A stretch of 64,000 nucleotides of DNA from Ignavibacteriales bacterium (GTDB lineage Bacteria; Bacteroidota; Ignavibacteria; Ignavibacteriales; Ignavibacteriaceae): contig JADJNX010000005.1 of the NCBI GenBank assembly GCA_016714125.1, positions 1-64,000 of the forward strand. Reading direction: 5' to 3'. How positions within the stretch are numbered: the stretch's first letter is position 1; every line of letters begins with the position of its first letter. The position numbers and the translations under genes are program-made. Positions 39,438-51,704 of the stretch are shown here, piece after piece. Below the pieces are notes generated by a model. That model was not told the origin of the DNA and ran no database searches. It saw only the letters and a list, made by a program, of their open reading frames with translations.

Positions 39438-42400
39438 ACATTTCTACCATTTTTCACAACATACGGATTTCCAGCCATTAAACGAGTTGCGTCTGCTATC
39501 GGAAGGTGCTCTAAACTCCTTTTATTCTACTCTATTACGGGATTAATCGCCTCTGTTCTCACAGGCTTTGTTCTGGAGGATGAGATTCCTGTATTTAAAT
39601 CGTTGTACATCCCAGAGTTTTTGGAAAACATTTCCAAAACTCCTCCTGTCTCCGATGAAAATAAAACGGTAGAACCAACCAAGAACCGGGATAAATTGCC
39701 GGTTCCCCCCCCAAAGTTGCCTGTGATAAAACTCGATTTTGCACCTGCAGATACTATAGACAAAAAAGGCGATCCGCTTTTGTCTCTAGATTCCCTTGGG
39801 AAAAAGGATTCAATATCCACCGACTCATCACTCGCAAAAGACACTATTAAGATAGATTCTCTCGCTTTGGATTCTACTGCCCGCCTTAAACATTTTAAAG
39901 TGGCCAGAGAAGATGTGCCCTATACTACGTTTAACAGTGTAAAACGGTCCGCTTTTTATGCAACACCATCTAATTACAAAAGAGTAATCGAGATTGATTC
40001 AGCAGGTGGATTCGTAAATATCAAAGAATATATTGGTAATACTCCATACAGATATACTCTCCGTTTAACTTTTGATCAGTATTCTTCAAATGGCGCTCAA
40101 CAATCGCGATGTTTCTATTTGGCAGGAGATTGGTTATAAATATGAGTTAAAAGAGTCAAAAAAGAGTTGACCGACCTTTTAAAAGACATTACTGATTTTG
40201 AGATTCCACTACCAAGTGTTGGTGTACTCAGTATTTTTGGTCCTCCAGTAATCAGTCTGAGGATTGGTGGAGCTGTTGACATCAGAGCCGCCTGGAGAAA
40301 TGAATCCACTGAAGGTATCACTGCATCCAGGCTTGGAAACACAAGAAATGAACCCGACTTTAAACAACAGGTTCAGATAAATGTTAGTGGTACAATCGGC
40401 GATAAGCTTAATATTAATGCCGATTGGAACACCGAAAGAACATTTGAGTATGAAAATCAGCTTAAAATTAAATATACCGGTTATGAGGATGAGATTGTTC
40501 AAAGTGTTGAAGCCGGTAACGTGTCATTACAGACAAGTGGACTTGTTGGTGGTTCGGAAGCACTTTTTGGAGTAAAAGCAAATTTTAAGATGGGTCCATT
40601 CACCCTTACTGCTCTCGTTTCTCAGAAAAAAGCTGAAGTAAAAGAGAAAGATCTTGGTGGAGGTACCATTTCACAGGATTTTGTGAAGAGGGCATACGAC
40701 TACTCGATCAATCACTATTTCCTTGACACATTATATGCCGACACCTCCTCATCGTTAAACCTGTTTTACAGGTATTATGCTAATGCAACTCCGGAGATAG
40801 TTCAGAGATTTTATGTAAAAGATATTGAGGTTTGGAAATCGATAAATCAAACACTCAAAGATCCAAATGAACGATCAGCAAATGCATATATTTCACTACC
40901 TCCGATTTTCCAGGGGCAGAGTTACCCTGATAGTTACAGAAATCTGGAGATTGATGAGATACCCGGACAGCAGGTTAAAGGCAGATTTATAAAACTGCAA
41001 GAAGGTGTGGATTATATTATCCATCGTGAAACGGGTTATATTTCGTTTAAAACCAACATTCAGGATCAGGATATAATTGCGGTTGCTTATCGAAATGAAG
41101 GTAACAACGGAACCAGTGCTGCAGATGATGAATTTTACGGAGAGTTCCTTGAACAAACCAATGCAGTTGCAGATACTACAAGAAGACTTGTTCTTAAACT
41201 TGTAAAACCTCAATTTTTACAGCCCCAGCTCTCAACAGCATGGAAACTTCTTCTAAAAAACATTTATCCGATGGGTGGAAGAAATGTTAAAGAAGAAGGA
41301 TTTGAATTTGACATTAAGTATGAAATTGATGGAGGTGACCCGCAGTCTGTCTTGGGTGATGTCCGTCTGTTAAATGCACTGGGACTCGATCTCGTTGGAC
41401 CGAGTAAACTCCCTCCACCTGATGGAAAATTTGACTTTAAACCGGGAATCACTATAATGGCAGAAACGGGTGAGGTAATTTTCCCGACACTTCAACCATT
41501 TGGTAGAAACCTGGCAAGTACCGTCCCTAACAGTGATTCGATTAAATATCTTGCAGTTTATGATCAATCATTAACTTTTGCTAAACAAGACAAAATAAAA
41601 GACAAATGGCTTTTAACAGGCAAGTTTTCAGGTGAGGCTTCATCAACTTATCAACTTGGTTTTAATGTCGTTGAAAATTCAGTAAAAGTTTTTCTTGATG
41701 GAAGACAATTGAGTCCGGGATCAGATTACATTGTCGATTACAATATCGGTCAAGTGACAATCAGAAATGCTGCTGCCCTTGTTCCTGGAGCAAAACTTAG
41801 GATCACCTTTGAAGAGAATGATCTTTTCCAGCTCGCTTCAAAAACTCTTTTTGGGGCAAGAGGTATGCTTGATATCTCAAAGAAAACCAAGCTGGGATTC
41901 TCCGCCCTTACACTATCGCAACAAACACTTTCAGATAAAGTCAGAATTGGTGAAGAGCCGTTAAGCAACTTCATTCTTGGTCTTGATTTTCAAACAGCTC
42001 ATGATTTGCCATTTTTAACTGATCTTGTTGACAACGTCTTTTCTACGAAGGAAATGTCAACTTTTACTTTTTCGGGTGAAGCCGCATACATGAATCCTGA
42101 TCCCAACACTAAAAAAAGTACGATCGAGAGTGACGGAGGTCAGAGTATTGCTTACATTGACGATTTTGAAGGCGCTAAAAGAACCATTCCAATTGGTATT
42201 ACCTACGGTGCCTGGAAAGATTTGTCAGTGCCCGACAGTCTCCCGTCACTCGGTGGTTTAACCCGTCAACAAAGGATGAACTACAAAGGTAAATCGTGGT
42301 GGTTTAATGTTCTTCCATCAGATGTGACAGTTTTTAATATTTGGCCAAACAGAAGAGTGGCAAGGGGTGAAGAGCAGGTAACAGTACTTGATTACATATT

Positions 42401-45400
42401 TCAGCCTGATACATCCGGTACCTACAATTATGACCCGAACTTCGGTGACCCTACAAGGTCATGGGGTGGTATGATGAAAACCCTTTCATCCACAGCGAAC
42501 AATCTTGTAGATGAGAATATCGAATTTATCGAATTCTGGATGAATATCAGAAATGCGCCTGCCAACTCCAAAATGTATATCGATCTTGGTAAAATTTCCG
42601 AGGATGTAATCCCAAATAACAGACTGGACTCTGAAGATAAAGCTCCCCAAAACGAACTTATTGATGAAGGGGAAGATACCGGTCTTGATGGTTATTTGGA
42701 TCAGCAGGAGCAGACGGTATTGGGTAGTCAAAGGGGCGACCCAAGTAATGACAATTTTGCTTACAATAACTCGTCATTATTTGATCTGTACAACTATTTT
42801 AATATAAACGGAACTGAAGGAAACGCACAACTTACTGATATTGGACGCGTGCCTGATACTGAAGATTTAAACCGAAATGGTGTGTTGGATCAGGCTAATT
42901 CCTATTTCCGTTATGAAATTCCCATAGATACCAGTGCAGAGAGAAACCCCTATATTCAGGGTGGTGGAAATAATGCAGGGTGGTTTCTTGTCAGAATTCC
43001 ATTAAAAGATTATAAGTCAGAAATTGGAAGACCCAGTCTCACACTTGTTGAATATATCAGACTCTTTGTGACCGGTGCCAATGATATGGTTGCAATCAGA
43101 CTCGCAGATTTTAACCTGGTTGGAAATCAGTGGAGAAAATCGATTGAGGGTGATACCATTCTTTCGATATCAGTTGTGAATATTGAGGATAACCCATCCT
43201 ACAATTCACCTCCGGGAGTTCAGCGTGAAAGAGATCGTAGCCGCCCGGATCAGGAAATTTTTAGAAATGAACAGTCACTTGATCTCATCTTAAATGGATT
43301 AAATCCTCAGGAGAGCAGGGAAGCAATTAAGTATCTTTTTAGGCCACTTGATGTTTTCAATTATTCTGAAATGAAACTCTTTGTCCATGGTGACTCTACA
43401 CAGCTACCTGGTAGTGTCGCTTATCAATATCAGCCGGGACTTTATTCCTCTGAAATATATTTCAGGTTTGGTACAGATACAAATAACTATTATGAATATC
43501 GAAAACCGGTTGAGGCAGGCTGGCAGGAAATTAGTATTTTGTTTAATCAGCTCACTGCTATTAAACAGGCGAGAGATAGTGCAAATTCAATCTTCCGACT
43601 CCCTGTGGAAGGTAAACCGGGGCATTATTATGTGGTTAAAGGAAATGCCACTCTGACCTCAGTAAAATTCTTGAGTGTCGGAATCCATAATACATACCCT
43701 TTTTCAACTTTATCAGGTGAAGTATGGGTGAACGAACTTAGAGTAATCGGGGCTGACAATACTCCCGGTTGGGCATATACTGCATCAACTTCCATTAAAT
43801 TTGCCGATATACTTACTGTTAACGCAAATATAAGCCAAACTGATCCATATTTCCATCGATTATCTGACAGATTTGGGAGCAGGATTGAGAGTCGTAACTG
43901 GGGTGTTTCAGCTGATCTTGACATTTTAAAATTACTGCCAATACCGTTGACAGGCAGTAACCTTCGTGTGAACTATTCAAGAACAGAGAGTGTTGGAAAT
44001 CCACTTTATCAACCGGGAACTGATATTAAAGTCGCTGAAGCAGCCAGAATTCAGAAGGAAAAATTGGTCGCTGCCGGTGTTGATCCAACAGCAGCCGAGA
44101 CAGTAGCTCAACAGATTGTGAGTGATGCTCAAACGGTAAACGTTTCAGATACCTGGACTGTGGCAAATGTTCAGATTAAAATTCCAAGCGATTTCTGGGT
44201 CGTCAGAGATATCTTTAACAATTTGACATATAATTTTAACTACAATAATTCGTTCAGTAGAAATCCAACGGTTTTGTCATCTAAAAACTGGTTGTGGAAT
44301 GCCAGCATCAGTTATGGATTCACTATGCCGCCGGATTACTTCTTCGAACCCGGGAAAATTCCGGTTATTGGGGAACCTGTTGCCTTTTTTACCGATTATA
44401 AAGACGCCAGAATATATTTTGTGCCTCAAACAATCTCATGGAATATCTCTGCAAGACGATCATTTAGTTTAACTCAGACCAGAGCAATTGGGCAGTCATT
44501 ATCGCAGGAAACAGTTTCCCGTGACTTCACAGCAAATCGTGGTTTCAATTTCAACTGGAAAGTAACCGAAAAAGCGCTAATCAATTTGACTATAGCTTAT
44601 CAGACCGACTTTGCATCCTCGCTTACACACCTGGAGACCGATGAATTTAATAATCCCCGGCCTGAAAGTGCAATCTGGAGTGATATCTTTGGCGGACAGT
44701 TTTTTGGACAGGATTTTAGATATAACCAAAGTCTTGATTTTAAAACATCGCCACGGCTTCCTTCAATCGCCAAGATAAATGAGTATTTCCAGATTACGGC
44801 CGGATACAATGTAAGATATGGATGGAACAACGATTTCAGGCAACCTCAGGTTGGTAGAAGTGCAGGATTCCAGAATAGAACTTCATTTGGTTTAAGATTG
44901 AGACTTAAAGCACTTAGCGCACCACTTTTTGAAGAGGACAAAACTGCTCAGGTTAATCAACCTCAGACAACTACTCCAAAACCCCGTCAGAGATCACGCG
45001 ATCTTGAGGAACAAAATCCTGACAAGGGTGAAAAACCCAAAGAAGGGGAGACTCTACCTGAGCCTGAATTATCAATGCCACAGGATACTGCTCCTGTGGT
45101 GAAAAAACCGTCACTCCTCACCAATGTTTGGGGTCTGCTTAAAAACGGTATTCGGATATTGATATTCGACTATGATAACATCACTATGGATTTTTCAAAC
45201 GATGTTAGTGTCTCAGCAAATGGCATCAGAGGGTTTGGTAATGGATTTAAGAACTTCTGGGGACTTAAACAGACCGATACCGAGGGTCCAAACAGAATGT
45301 TTATATTGGGTCTGAATCATGATATTGGTCCAAGAGCTGCGAACGCAAATCTTACGGATAACTATTCTGAACGGAACAATATAGACATTAAAACCTCCAA

Positions 45401-46367
45401 ACCTTTATGGGAGGGGGCTAAAATTGATCTTTCCTGGAAGGTTGGTTGGTCTATCAGCAAGTCAACTACCATGCAAAGTGATAATGATGGTAATCTGTTT
45501 ATCCAGAATCTTTCATCAACCGGAAATACGACCCGTTCGTTTTTCACAATGCCACGTGTGTTGTTTCTTTCAGTTTTTAAAAGTGGAATTAAACAGGTTA
45601 ATGAACTGTATGACAGAAATTCAAGCGACCCAACAGGAAGTCTTTCTTCAGCATTCGTGAAGGGTTTTGAGTCGATGCCACTTTTAGCGAGTCTTGGACC
45701 ATTAAGTGAGTTTACAAACTATATTCCAAGACCCAACTGGCGCCTGACATGGGATGGCTTAGAGAAACTCGGCGTTTTTGAAGGATTTGCAAAAAGGGTT
45801 TCAATCGATCATTCTTATTCGTCTGAATATACAGAAGGATGGAAAATTACTCCTGATGGAAACAAGGTTGTGCAGACGCAAAGGATCAATTACAGTTTTG
45901 CTCCTCTAATTGGATTAAACATCACCTTCAACAACCTTTGGGGTGGAAGTTTTACAGGAAGAGTTCAGTATAATACAAGAACCTCGTATGACCTTGGAAC
46001 TGCAACCAAAAATATCACCGAGAATCTAAACCGGGATATTGGAATTTCCTTCAACTACGCAAAATCAGGTTTTGAGATTCCTCTTTTTGGTGTTTCACTT
46101 AAAAACGACATAGAATTCAGTTTTTCATATACCAGCACAAAAAACTCGACTGTGCAATTTGATATGGAGAGATTTACTGAAGAAGGTGTACCGCAGAATG
46201 GTACTACCACAGTAACGATTGAACCAAGAATTAAATATGTGATTAGTTCGAGGGTAACGCTGGCGCTCTTTTACAAGAGATCTGATACAACACCGGAAGG
46301 TGCTGCGCGAATTCCACCAACTTCAAGAAATGAAGCGGGACTGGATATTAAAATATCGATCCAATAA
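39438..46367 (+). CDS. sprA: SprA/Sov, outer-membrane translocon of type IX secretion
   Basis: About 2,300 codons, one of the largest in this group. The open frame from 39438 first gives KRVASAIG and a membrane segment (LLLFYSITGLIASVLTGFVL) and later a Pro/Lys-rich stretch, then a frameshift near 40098 (corrected: NNRDVSIWQEIGYKYELKES). From 40167 onward the frame is clean: PLPSVGVLSIFGPPVISLRI, IDGGDPQSV, QSIAYIDDFEGAKRTIPIGI and long barrel-like strands, ending NEAGLDIKISIQ. SprA forms the 36-strand barrel through which cargo with C-terminal sorting domains leaves the cell. No ATG, GTG or other usual start precedes the membrane segment in this frame, so the true start is unresolved (possibly another indel). 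Cargo for it is at 8349-9536. Confidence 0.93.
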
Positions 46368-47275
46368 TCAATCAGATTTAGAGACTAAAGCCGGAACATC
46401 ACATAGGATGTAATCCGGCTTTATTTTTACAAGGAACTTCTCAATTTCACTTTTTGAGTTGATTGAGTAGGGGATTAAACCTGGTGCAATCTGATAAAGT
46501 TGTTTGTAATTTTCAGGAATAGTTTTATACTGGATACAAACAAATCCCCGGCTTTCAAGAATAATTTCAAGCAATCTGCCGGTAACTGGTGTTGATAGTG
46601 TATGTTCACTATCGGGTGACAAGGCAGGTTCAGTGTTATCCGGAAATTCCAACCTGTTGTAATCATCAAAAAAGAAACTGGTATTAAGAAGGAAATTTGA
46701 AAGATTTCTGTTGAACGGAGTTAAACACCATCCCACAAAACTTCTGATATTTTTATCCCCATACACAATTTTTTGCACAAGATATTTTGTCCGGTTTGGA
46801 ACAAAGTTGTGACTAAAACAAAGGGGAAGTTTGGGATCAATCCGGTGAAATGCAAAAAGTACCTCAGGCAACCAGGATACGATAACTGAGTGATTCAACA
46901 GCGATCTTGCAGATAACATTTCATAAATGTTTTTTTTTCTTCTCCAAAATCTTTGATATCTATAAATATTTTGTTGTGATCTTTTTTCTGTTTCTTAAAA
47001 ATATTGAGGCATTCCTCCAGTGTCATGATCCCGGGAGCGGAAGAGAATCTGTAATTAATTTCCCGAATCTCATGATATTTTGTTTTGCGGATATTAACTG
47101 TTGATTTGAATTGTTTTTCTGTTGAATGGTCATGATTAACAACGGGTAAACGGTCCGCCGTGATTCGAACATCAAACTCAAAATATTTTACTCCTTCAGA
47201 CAAAGCATTTAGTAAACCTGTTGATGTGTTCTCGTTGGAGTCAAATCCTCTGAAGCGGTGAGTGGCAATATTCAT
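46368..47275 (-). CDS. Glycerophosphodiester phosphodiesterase (one frameshift)
   Basis: About 303 codons. The N-terminus has the TIM-barrel catalytic signature in a variant form: ATHRFRGFDSNENTSTG (usually AHRG...ENT), then FEFDVRITADRLPVVNHD with the metal-binding EFD and HD. A missing A in the run at 46930-46938 breaks the frame; restoring it gives EEKKNIYEMLSARSLLNH and the C-terminal part with IVSWLPEVLFAFHRIDP and DYILCDVP. It splits glycerophosphodiesters into glycerol-3-phosphate and an alcohol. There is no signal peptide, so it is cytoplasmic. Its last 15 codons also encode the sprA terminator on the other strand. Confidence 0.82.
46386..46428 (+). terminator. Intrinsic terminator of sprA, inside the end of the GDPD gene
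   Basis: TAAAGCCGGA (46386-46395) pairs with TCCGGCTTTA (46414-46423). An inner stem ACATC/GATGT extends it, and TTTTT follows (46424-46428). It begins 18 nt after the sprA stop and lies within the last codons of the convergent GDPD gene. Confidence 0.85.
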
Positions 47276-47335
47276 CAGTTTTTAGTTAAATTTAAAGATA
47301 TGTTTTTTTATTAAGTGAAATATAGGTAAAACCTG

Positions 47336-48313
47336 TTGTCAAATAAAAAGAAATCGCTTACTGTTTGGCTTGTGCTCGAAATTTTATTGATCATGCTCCT
47401 TATTCTGACTATTCAGTTTGAAAGGTATGTTCTGGCAGTGGTTGTTGCTCTTAAACTAACATTTGTTTCGTTCAGATATTACCATGTAAGAAGATTGCTC
47501 GAATCTTATTCACTTTTCCGCGATTTTAAACATCTTCCCGACGAAGGCACTTTTGTTGGACAAACTCCTGTATTGTTTGAATCTGGAAAAAGACCTGTAG
47601 GTGTTTTATTGATTCACGGATTCTCTTCAACTCCTCAAGAATTTGGAGTTTTAACAGATTTTCTCAAAAATGAGGGCATACCCTACTATACCCCTGTTTT
47701 AACGGGATTTGGAATCGATGATATCCATTTACTTGAATCTATCGAAGAAACCGACTGGCTAAGAGATGCGATAAACGCCTATGATATTTTTTCTGCAAAT
47801 TGTGAAAAAGTTATAGTGGTTGGACACTCGATGGGTGGGGTACTTGCCTGTCACATAGCTTCAAAACGCAGAGTTGACAAATTAATTTTAACTGCACCCT
47901 ACCTCATCTCAAAAAAGAAACATGATTTTGGCAAAAGTTTATTAATTGACAGTCCATTTGGCTGGTTATTAAAACTATTCAATCCCTATGTGCAAAAGAG
48001 CAAAAGACCGCAATCTTTTTCTGAACATAACCCAAAACCGCGTTTTGCTTACGATGTTGTGCCGGTAAATTCGATAAAAGCACTCTGGTTTTTGCAGGAA
48101 AAAGTAGCATATGAAAATATCACAGCAGGAGAAACTTTGGTTATAACCGGTGGGAGGGATAATACAGTCGAGAACGAAAGAGTATATGAATTGCTTGAGA
48201 GTAAAAATATAACTTTTACAAAGATTGAACTCTCTGAATCAGGTCATCTTGTTTTTGAAAGTCCACAAGCGTTGGAAGCAGCAAAAAAAATTCTCGAATT
48301 TATCAAACGCTAA
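47336..48313 (+). CDS. Membrane-anchored alpha/beta hydrolase (monoglyceride lipase/carboxylesterase-like)
   Basis: 325 codons, intact, starting at TTG 47336 (SNKKKSLTVWLVLEILL). Two N-terminal hydrophobic helices anchor it. The hydrolase core has the oxyanion-hole segment GVLLIHGFSSTPQEFG, the nucleophile elbow VVGHSMGGVLA, the acid in VITGGRDNTVE and the His in LSESGHLVFES, a complete catalytic triad. It probably cleaves acylglycerols or other esters. It ends right against the MeaB stop on the opposite strand (48313/48314). The alternative start is unlikely because the next ATG lies within the first helix. Confidence 0.88.
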   Translation: MSNKKKSLTVWLVLEILLIMLLILTIQFERYVLAVVVALKLTFVSFRYYHVRRLLESYSLFRDFKHLPDEGTFVGQTPVLFESGKRPVGVLLIHGFSSTPQEFGVLTDFLKNEGIPYYTPVLTGFGIDDIHLLESIEETDWLRDAINAYDIFSANCEKVIVVGHSMGGVLACHIASKRRVDKLILTAPYLISKKKHDFGKSLLIDSPFGWLLKLFNPYVQKSKRPQSFSEHNPKPRFAYDVVPVNSIKALWFLQEKVAYENITAGETLVITGGRDNTVENERVYELLESKNITFTKIELSESGHLVFESPQALEAAKKILEFIKR

Positions 48314-49430
48314 CTATTTTAATTTCAACCAGGTTTCTTTTAATTGGTCGAACGCTGCTGATGGAAGAATCTCACCATTCAACAGTTTTTCCTTCATTTC
48401 TGTGAATTGTACACTGATCTGTTTATTACCAAAGAAACTGTCGAAGAGGTAATCTTTAATCATAAATTCCACCCACTCAATATTTTGAAGTCTTCTTCTA
48501 CGCTCAAAAACAGTCGAAGATTTTGTAGTCTCCATAAATTTCAAAATTTCTGACCAGAGTTCTTCAATCCCTTCTCCCGTGATTGCCGATGCAGTGTAAG
48601 CCTTCGATTCCCATCCCTCTGTAGAAGGGTAAAGGTAGTGAAGTGCTAAAGAGTATTCAGCTTTCGCCATTAAGGCTCTTGTTTTGTTCTCTCCATCCGC
48701 TTTATTAATCAGGATTGCGTCACAAATCTCCATAACCCCTTTTTTCATCCCTTGTAGTTCATCGCCACCACCCGAGATTAGCACCAAAAGGAAAAAATCT
48801 ACCATCGATCTGACAGTAGTCTCACTTTGTCCAACACCAACAGTCTCAATCAAAATTATATTATAACCGGCAGCTTCACATGCTGTGATCGATTCCCTGG
48901 TTTTTCGAGCCACTCCGCCAAGGGTACCACTTGATGGTGAAGGCCTGATAAAACAGTTTTCATCCTTTGCAAGTTTTTCCATTCTGGTCTTATCACCAAG
49001 TATGCTCCCTTTACTGATAGAACTTGAAGGATCTATAGTTAGAACTGCAACCTTATGCCCCAAATTGATCAGGTACACTCCAAGTGCCTCAATGAGTGTA
49101 CTTTTTCCTGCTCCCGGAACTCCGCTGATGCCAATACGCAGTGATTTCCCTGAGTGGGGGGAGAAGTTGAGTTAAAACTTCTTTAGCACGAAGTTGATGG
49201 TTTTGAGAAGTGCTTTCAATAAGTGTAATGGTTTTTGCAAGAAGGATACGATTGCTTTCGAGTACCCCTTTAACCAATTCCCCGGTGGTAAACTCTTTTT
49301 TGTTGAAGGATTTCCGGCGCAAATTCTCAGGGTGTGATTCAACCCCTTTCACAATTCTGATTGCAAATTCATCACCGTGTTTGTCGGGGGTCCAATCGGG
49401 TTTATACGACTTATTGTTCTCTTTGTCCAT
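48314..49430 (-). CDS. meaB: MeaB/ArgK G-protein chaperone of methylmalonyl-CoA mutase (one frameshift)
   Basis: About 372 codons from ATG 49430 (MDKENNKSYKPDWTP). It is a SIMIBI-class GTPase: after correcting one extra G in the run 49156-49161, the P-loop reads GISGVPGAGKSTLIEAL; switch regions (LTIDPSSSISKGSILGDKTR), ETVGVGQSE and the NKAD base-recognition motif (ILINKADGENK) follow. It protects and repairs the B12-dependent mutase and gates cofactor loading. It is the downstream neighbour of mutA/mutB on the same strand. A hairpin with a U-run lies between mutA and meaB, so expression may be reduced or separately started. Gene name follows the family. Confidence 0.92.
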
Positions 49431-49447
49431 ATCTACTTTAAATAAAA

Positions 49448-49501
49448 AAACTGTATCACTTGAAAAAATTGGGAACCCCAATATAACAAATGATACAGTT
49501 T
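49448..49501 (-). terminator. Two-tier hairpin between the mutase large subunit and meaB
   Basis: AAACTGTATCA (49448-49458) pairs over 11 bp with TGATACAGTTT (49491-49501). Inside it, ATTGGG (49468-49473) pairs with CCCAAT (49477-49482). On the minus strand the stem is followed by a run of T before meaB. It fits an intrinsic terminator or attenuator of the mutase transcript. Confidence 0.7.
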
Positions 49502-49520
49502 AAAAAACAACAGGATTAAA

Positions 49521-51704
49521 CTATTCGGAAAATCTCCTGTTAACTTCTTCCATAATCTTCATTGCAGCTTCAGGGATTCTTGTTCCCGGTCCAAAGATCG
49601 CAAATGCACCATGTTCATATAAATAATCGTAATCTTGATGTGGAATAACTCCGCCCACAATTACTATAATGTCCTCTCTGCCCAATGCACTCAACTCTTC
49701 GATAAGCTTAGGGAGGAGTGTTTTATGCCCGCAGCAAGGGAACTCATGCCAACACAGTGTACGTCGTTTTCAACAGCCTGTCTTGCGGTTTCTTCAGGAG
49801 TTTGGAACAATGGACCCATGTCAACATCAAAACCCATATCGGCATAAGCAGTTGCAACAACTTTGGCACCTCTATCGTGGCCATCCTGACCCATTTTAGC
49901 GATCAGTATCCTTGGTCTTCTGCCTGCTTTTTGAGCAAAATCGTCTGTCATTTTTCTAACATCATGCACTGGATCAACATCTCCTGTAGAATATTCTTTG
50001 GAATAAACTCCTGAAACCGTTCTGGTTTGTGCCTGGAACCTGCCACACACTTTTTCGATTGCAAATGATATTTCACCAAGAGTCGCTCTTTCTCTTGCAG
50101 CCACGACGGCGAGTTCCAACAGGTTTCCCTCACCCGTTTCGGTAGCAGTTGTGATTGCATTAAGACATTCTTCAACTTTTTGGTTGTTTCGTTTAGCTTT
50201 CACCTCCTGAAGTCTTTTGATTTGAGAAATTCGGACAGCAGTATTATCAACCTCAAGAATTTCCATCGGTTGCTCTTTTTCGGGTGGATATTTATTTACA
50301 CCCAAAATGGTTTCTGATCTGCTGTCAATTCTTGCCTGACGCCTGGCAGAAGCCTCTTCAATTCTAAGTTTTGGAATACCGGCTTCAATGGCTTTAGTCA
50401 TACCACCGTAGGACTCAACTTCGAGAATATGTTCCCACGCTCTTCTGAGAAGTGCTTGAGTTAGTGCCTCAACATAATATGAGCCACCCCATGGATCGAT
50501 TACTTTGCAAATACCTGTTTCATCCTGAAGGAAAAGCTGGGTGTTTCTTGCGATTCTTGCCGAAAAATCGGTTGGAAGTGCAATTGCTTCATCAAGCGAG
50601 TTGGTGTGAAGTGATTGGGTGTGCCCCAACACTGCTGCAAGCGCCTCAATACAGGTTCTAACCACATTATTGTACGGATCCTGCTCAGTTAAACTCCAAC
50701 CGGAAGTCTGTGAGTGGGTTCTAAGAGACATCGATTTTGGATTTTTTGGATTAAACGATTTGATAAGTTTAGCCCAGATTAACCTCGCCGCCCTCATCTT
50801 CGCCACTTCCATAAAATAGTTCATTCCCTGAGCCCAGAAAAAGGAAAGTCTTGGAGCAAAATTGTCTATATCAAGTCCTGTTGCAATTCCTGTTCCTAAC
50901 ATACTCAAGTCCATCGGCAAGGGTATAAGCCATTTCAAGATCGGCTGTAGCTCCAGCTTCCTGCATATGATAGCCGGAGATGCTGATACTGTTAAATTTA
51001 GGCATGTTTGCCGATGCAAATTTGAAGATATCAGCAATAATTCGCATTGAAGTTGCAGGGGGGTAGATGTAAGTATTTCTTACCATGTACTCTTTAAGAA
51101 TGTCATTTTGGATTGTTCCACTTAGAAGGACAGGATCAACACCTTGTTCTTCAGCAGCAACAATATAAAATGCCATGATTGGAAGGACTGCTCCATTCAT
51201 TGTCATTGAAACCGACATTTTATCGAGCGGGATTGAATCAAAAAGAATTTTCATATCCTCAATTGAATCGATCGCCACACCCGCTTTTCCAACATCACCA
51301 ATCACACGCTGATGATCTGAATCATACCCTCTGTGGGTAGCAAGATCAAACGCCACTGAAAGACCCATCTGTCCGGCGGCAAGATTTCTTCTGTAGAATG
51401 CATTACTTTCTTCTGCCGTTGAGAAACCTGCATATTGCCTTACGGTCCAAGGGCGTTGGACATACATCGTACTGTAGGGACCACGCAAAAACGGGGGAAT
51501 CCCGGCTACATAATCAAGGTGTTCAACATTTTTTAGATCTTCAGCGGTATAAAGAGATTTTACGGGAATCTGCTCCATCGTTTGCCAGATAATCTCTTCA
51601 GGATTTTTACCCGTCTTTTCGATAAACTCTTTTTTCCACTCATTATATCCGGTGGAATCCGTTTTAACTGAATGGTTTAACTCTTTAAATTCGGGTCTTT
51701 TCAT
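49521..51704 (-). CDS. mcmB: Methylmalonyl-CoA mutase, large (B12-binding) subunit (two frameshifts)
   Basis: About 728 codons. It interconverts methylmalonyl-CoA and succinyl-CoA with adenosylcobalamin. The substrate-binding barrel has QRPWTVRQYAGFSTAEESNA, MSVSMTMNGAVLPIMAFYIV and DPWGGSYYVEALT. The C-terminal cobalamin domain carries the DxHxxG motif (AKMGQDGHDRGAKVVATAY) and the expected GMSSLAAGHKTLLP and IIVIVGGVIP once one base is restored near 49726. The other indel is an extra base at 50893-50894. The ATG overlaps the stop of the small subunit as ATGA. Both indels are single bases, so the gene is probably intact in life. Symbols for the two subunits vary between species; this one corresponds to the catalytic B12-binding chain. 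Confidence 0.94.

Noticed and set aside
40209..40502. Antisense open frames within sprA (here and at several other positions)
   Set aside because: All lie opposite a clean 2,000-codon frame with family motifs; no start signals or domain features are seen.
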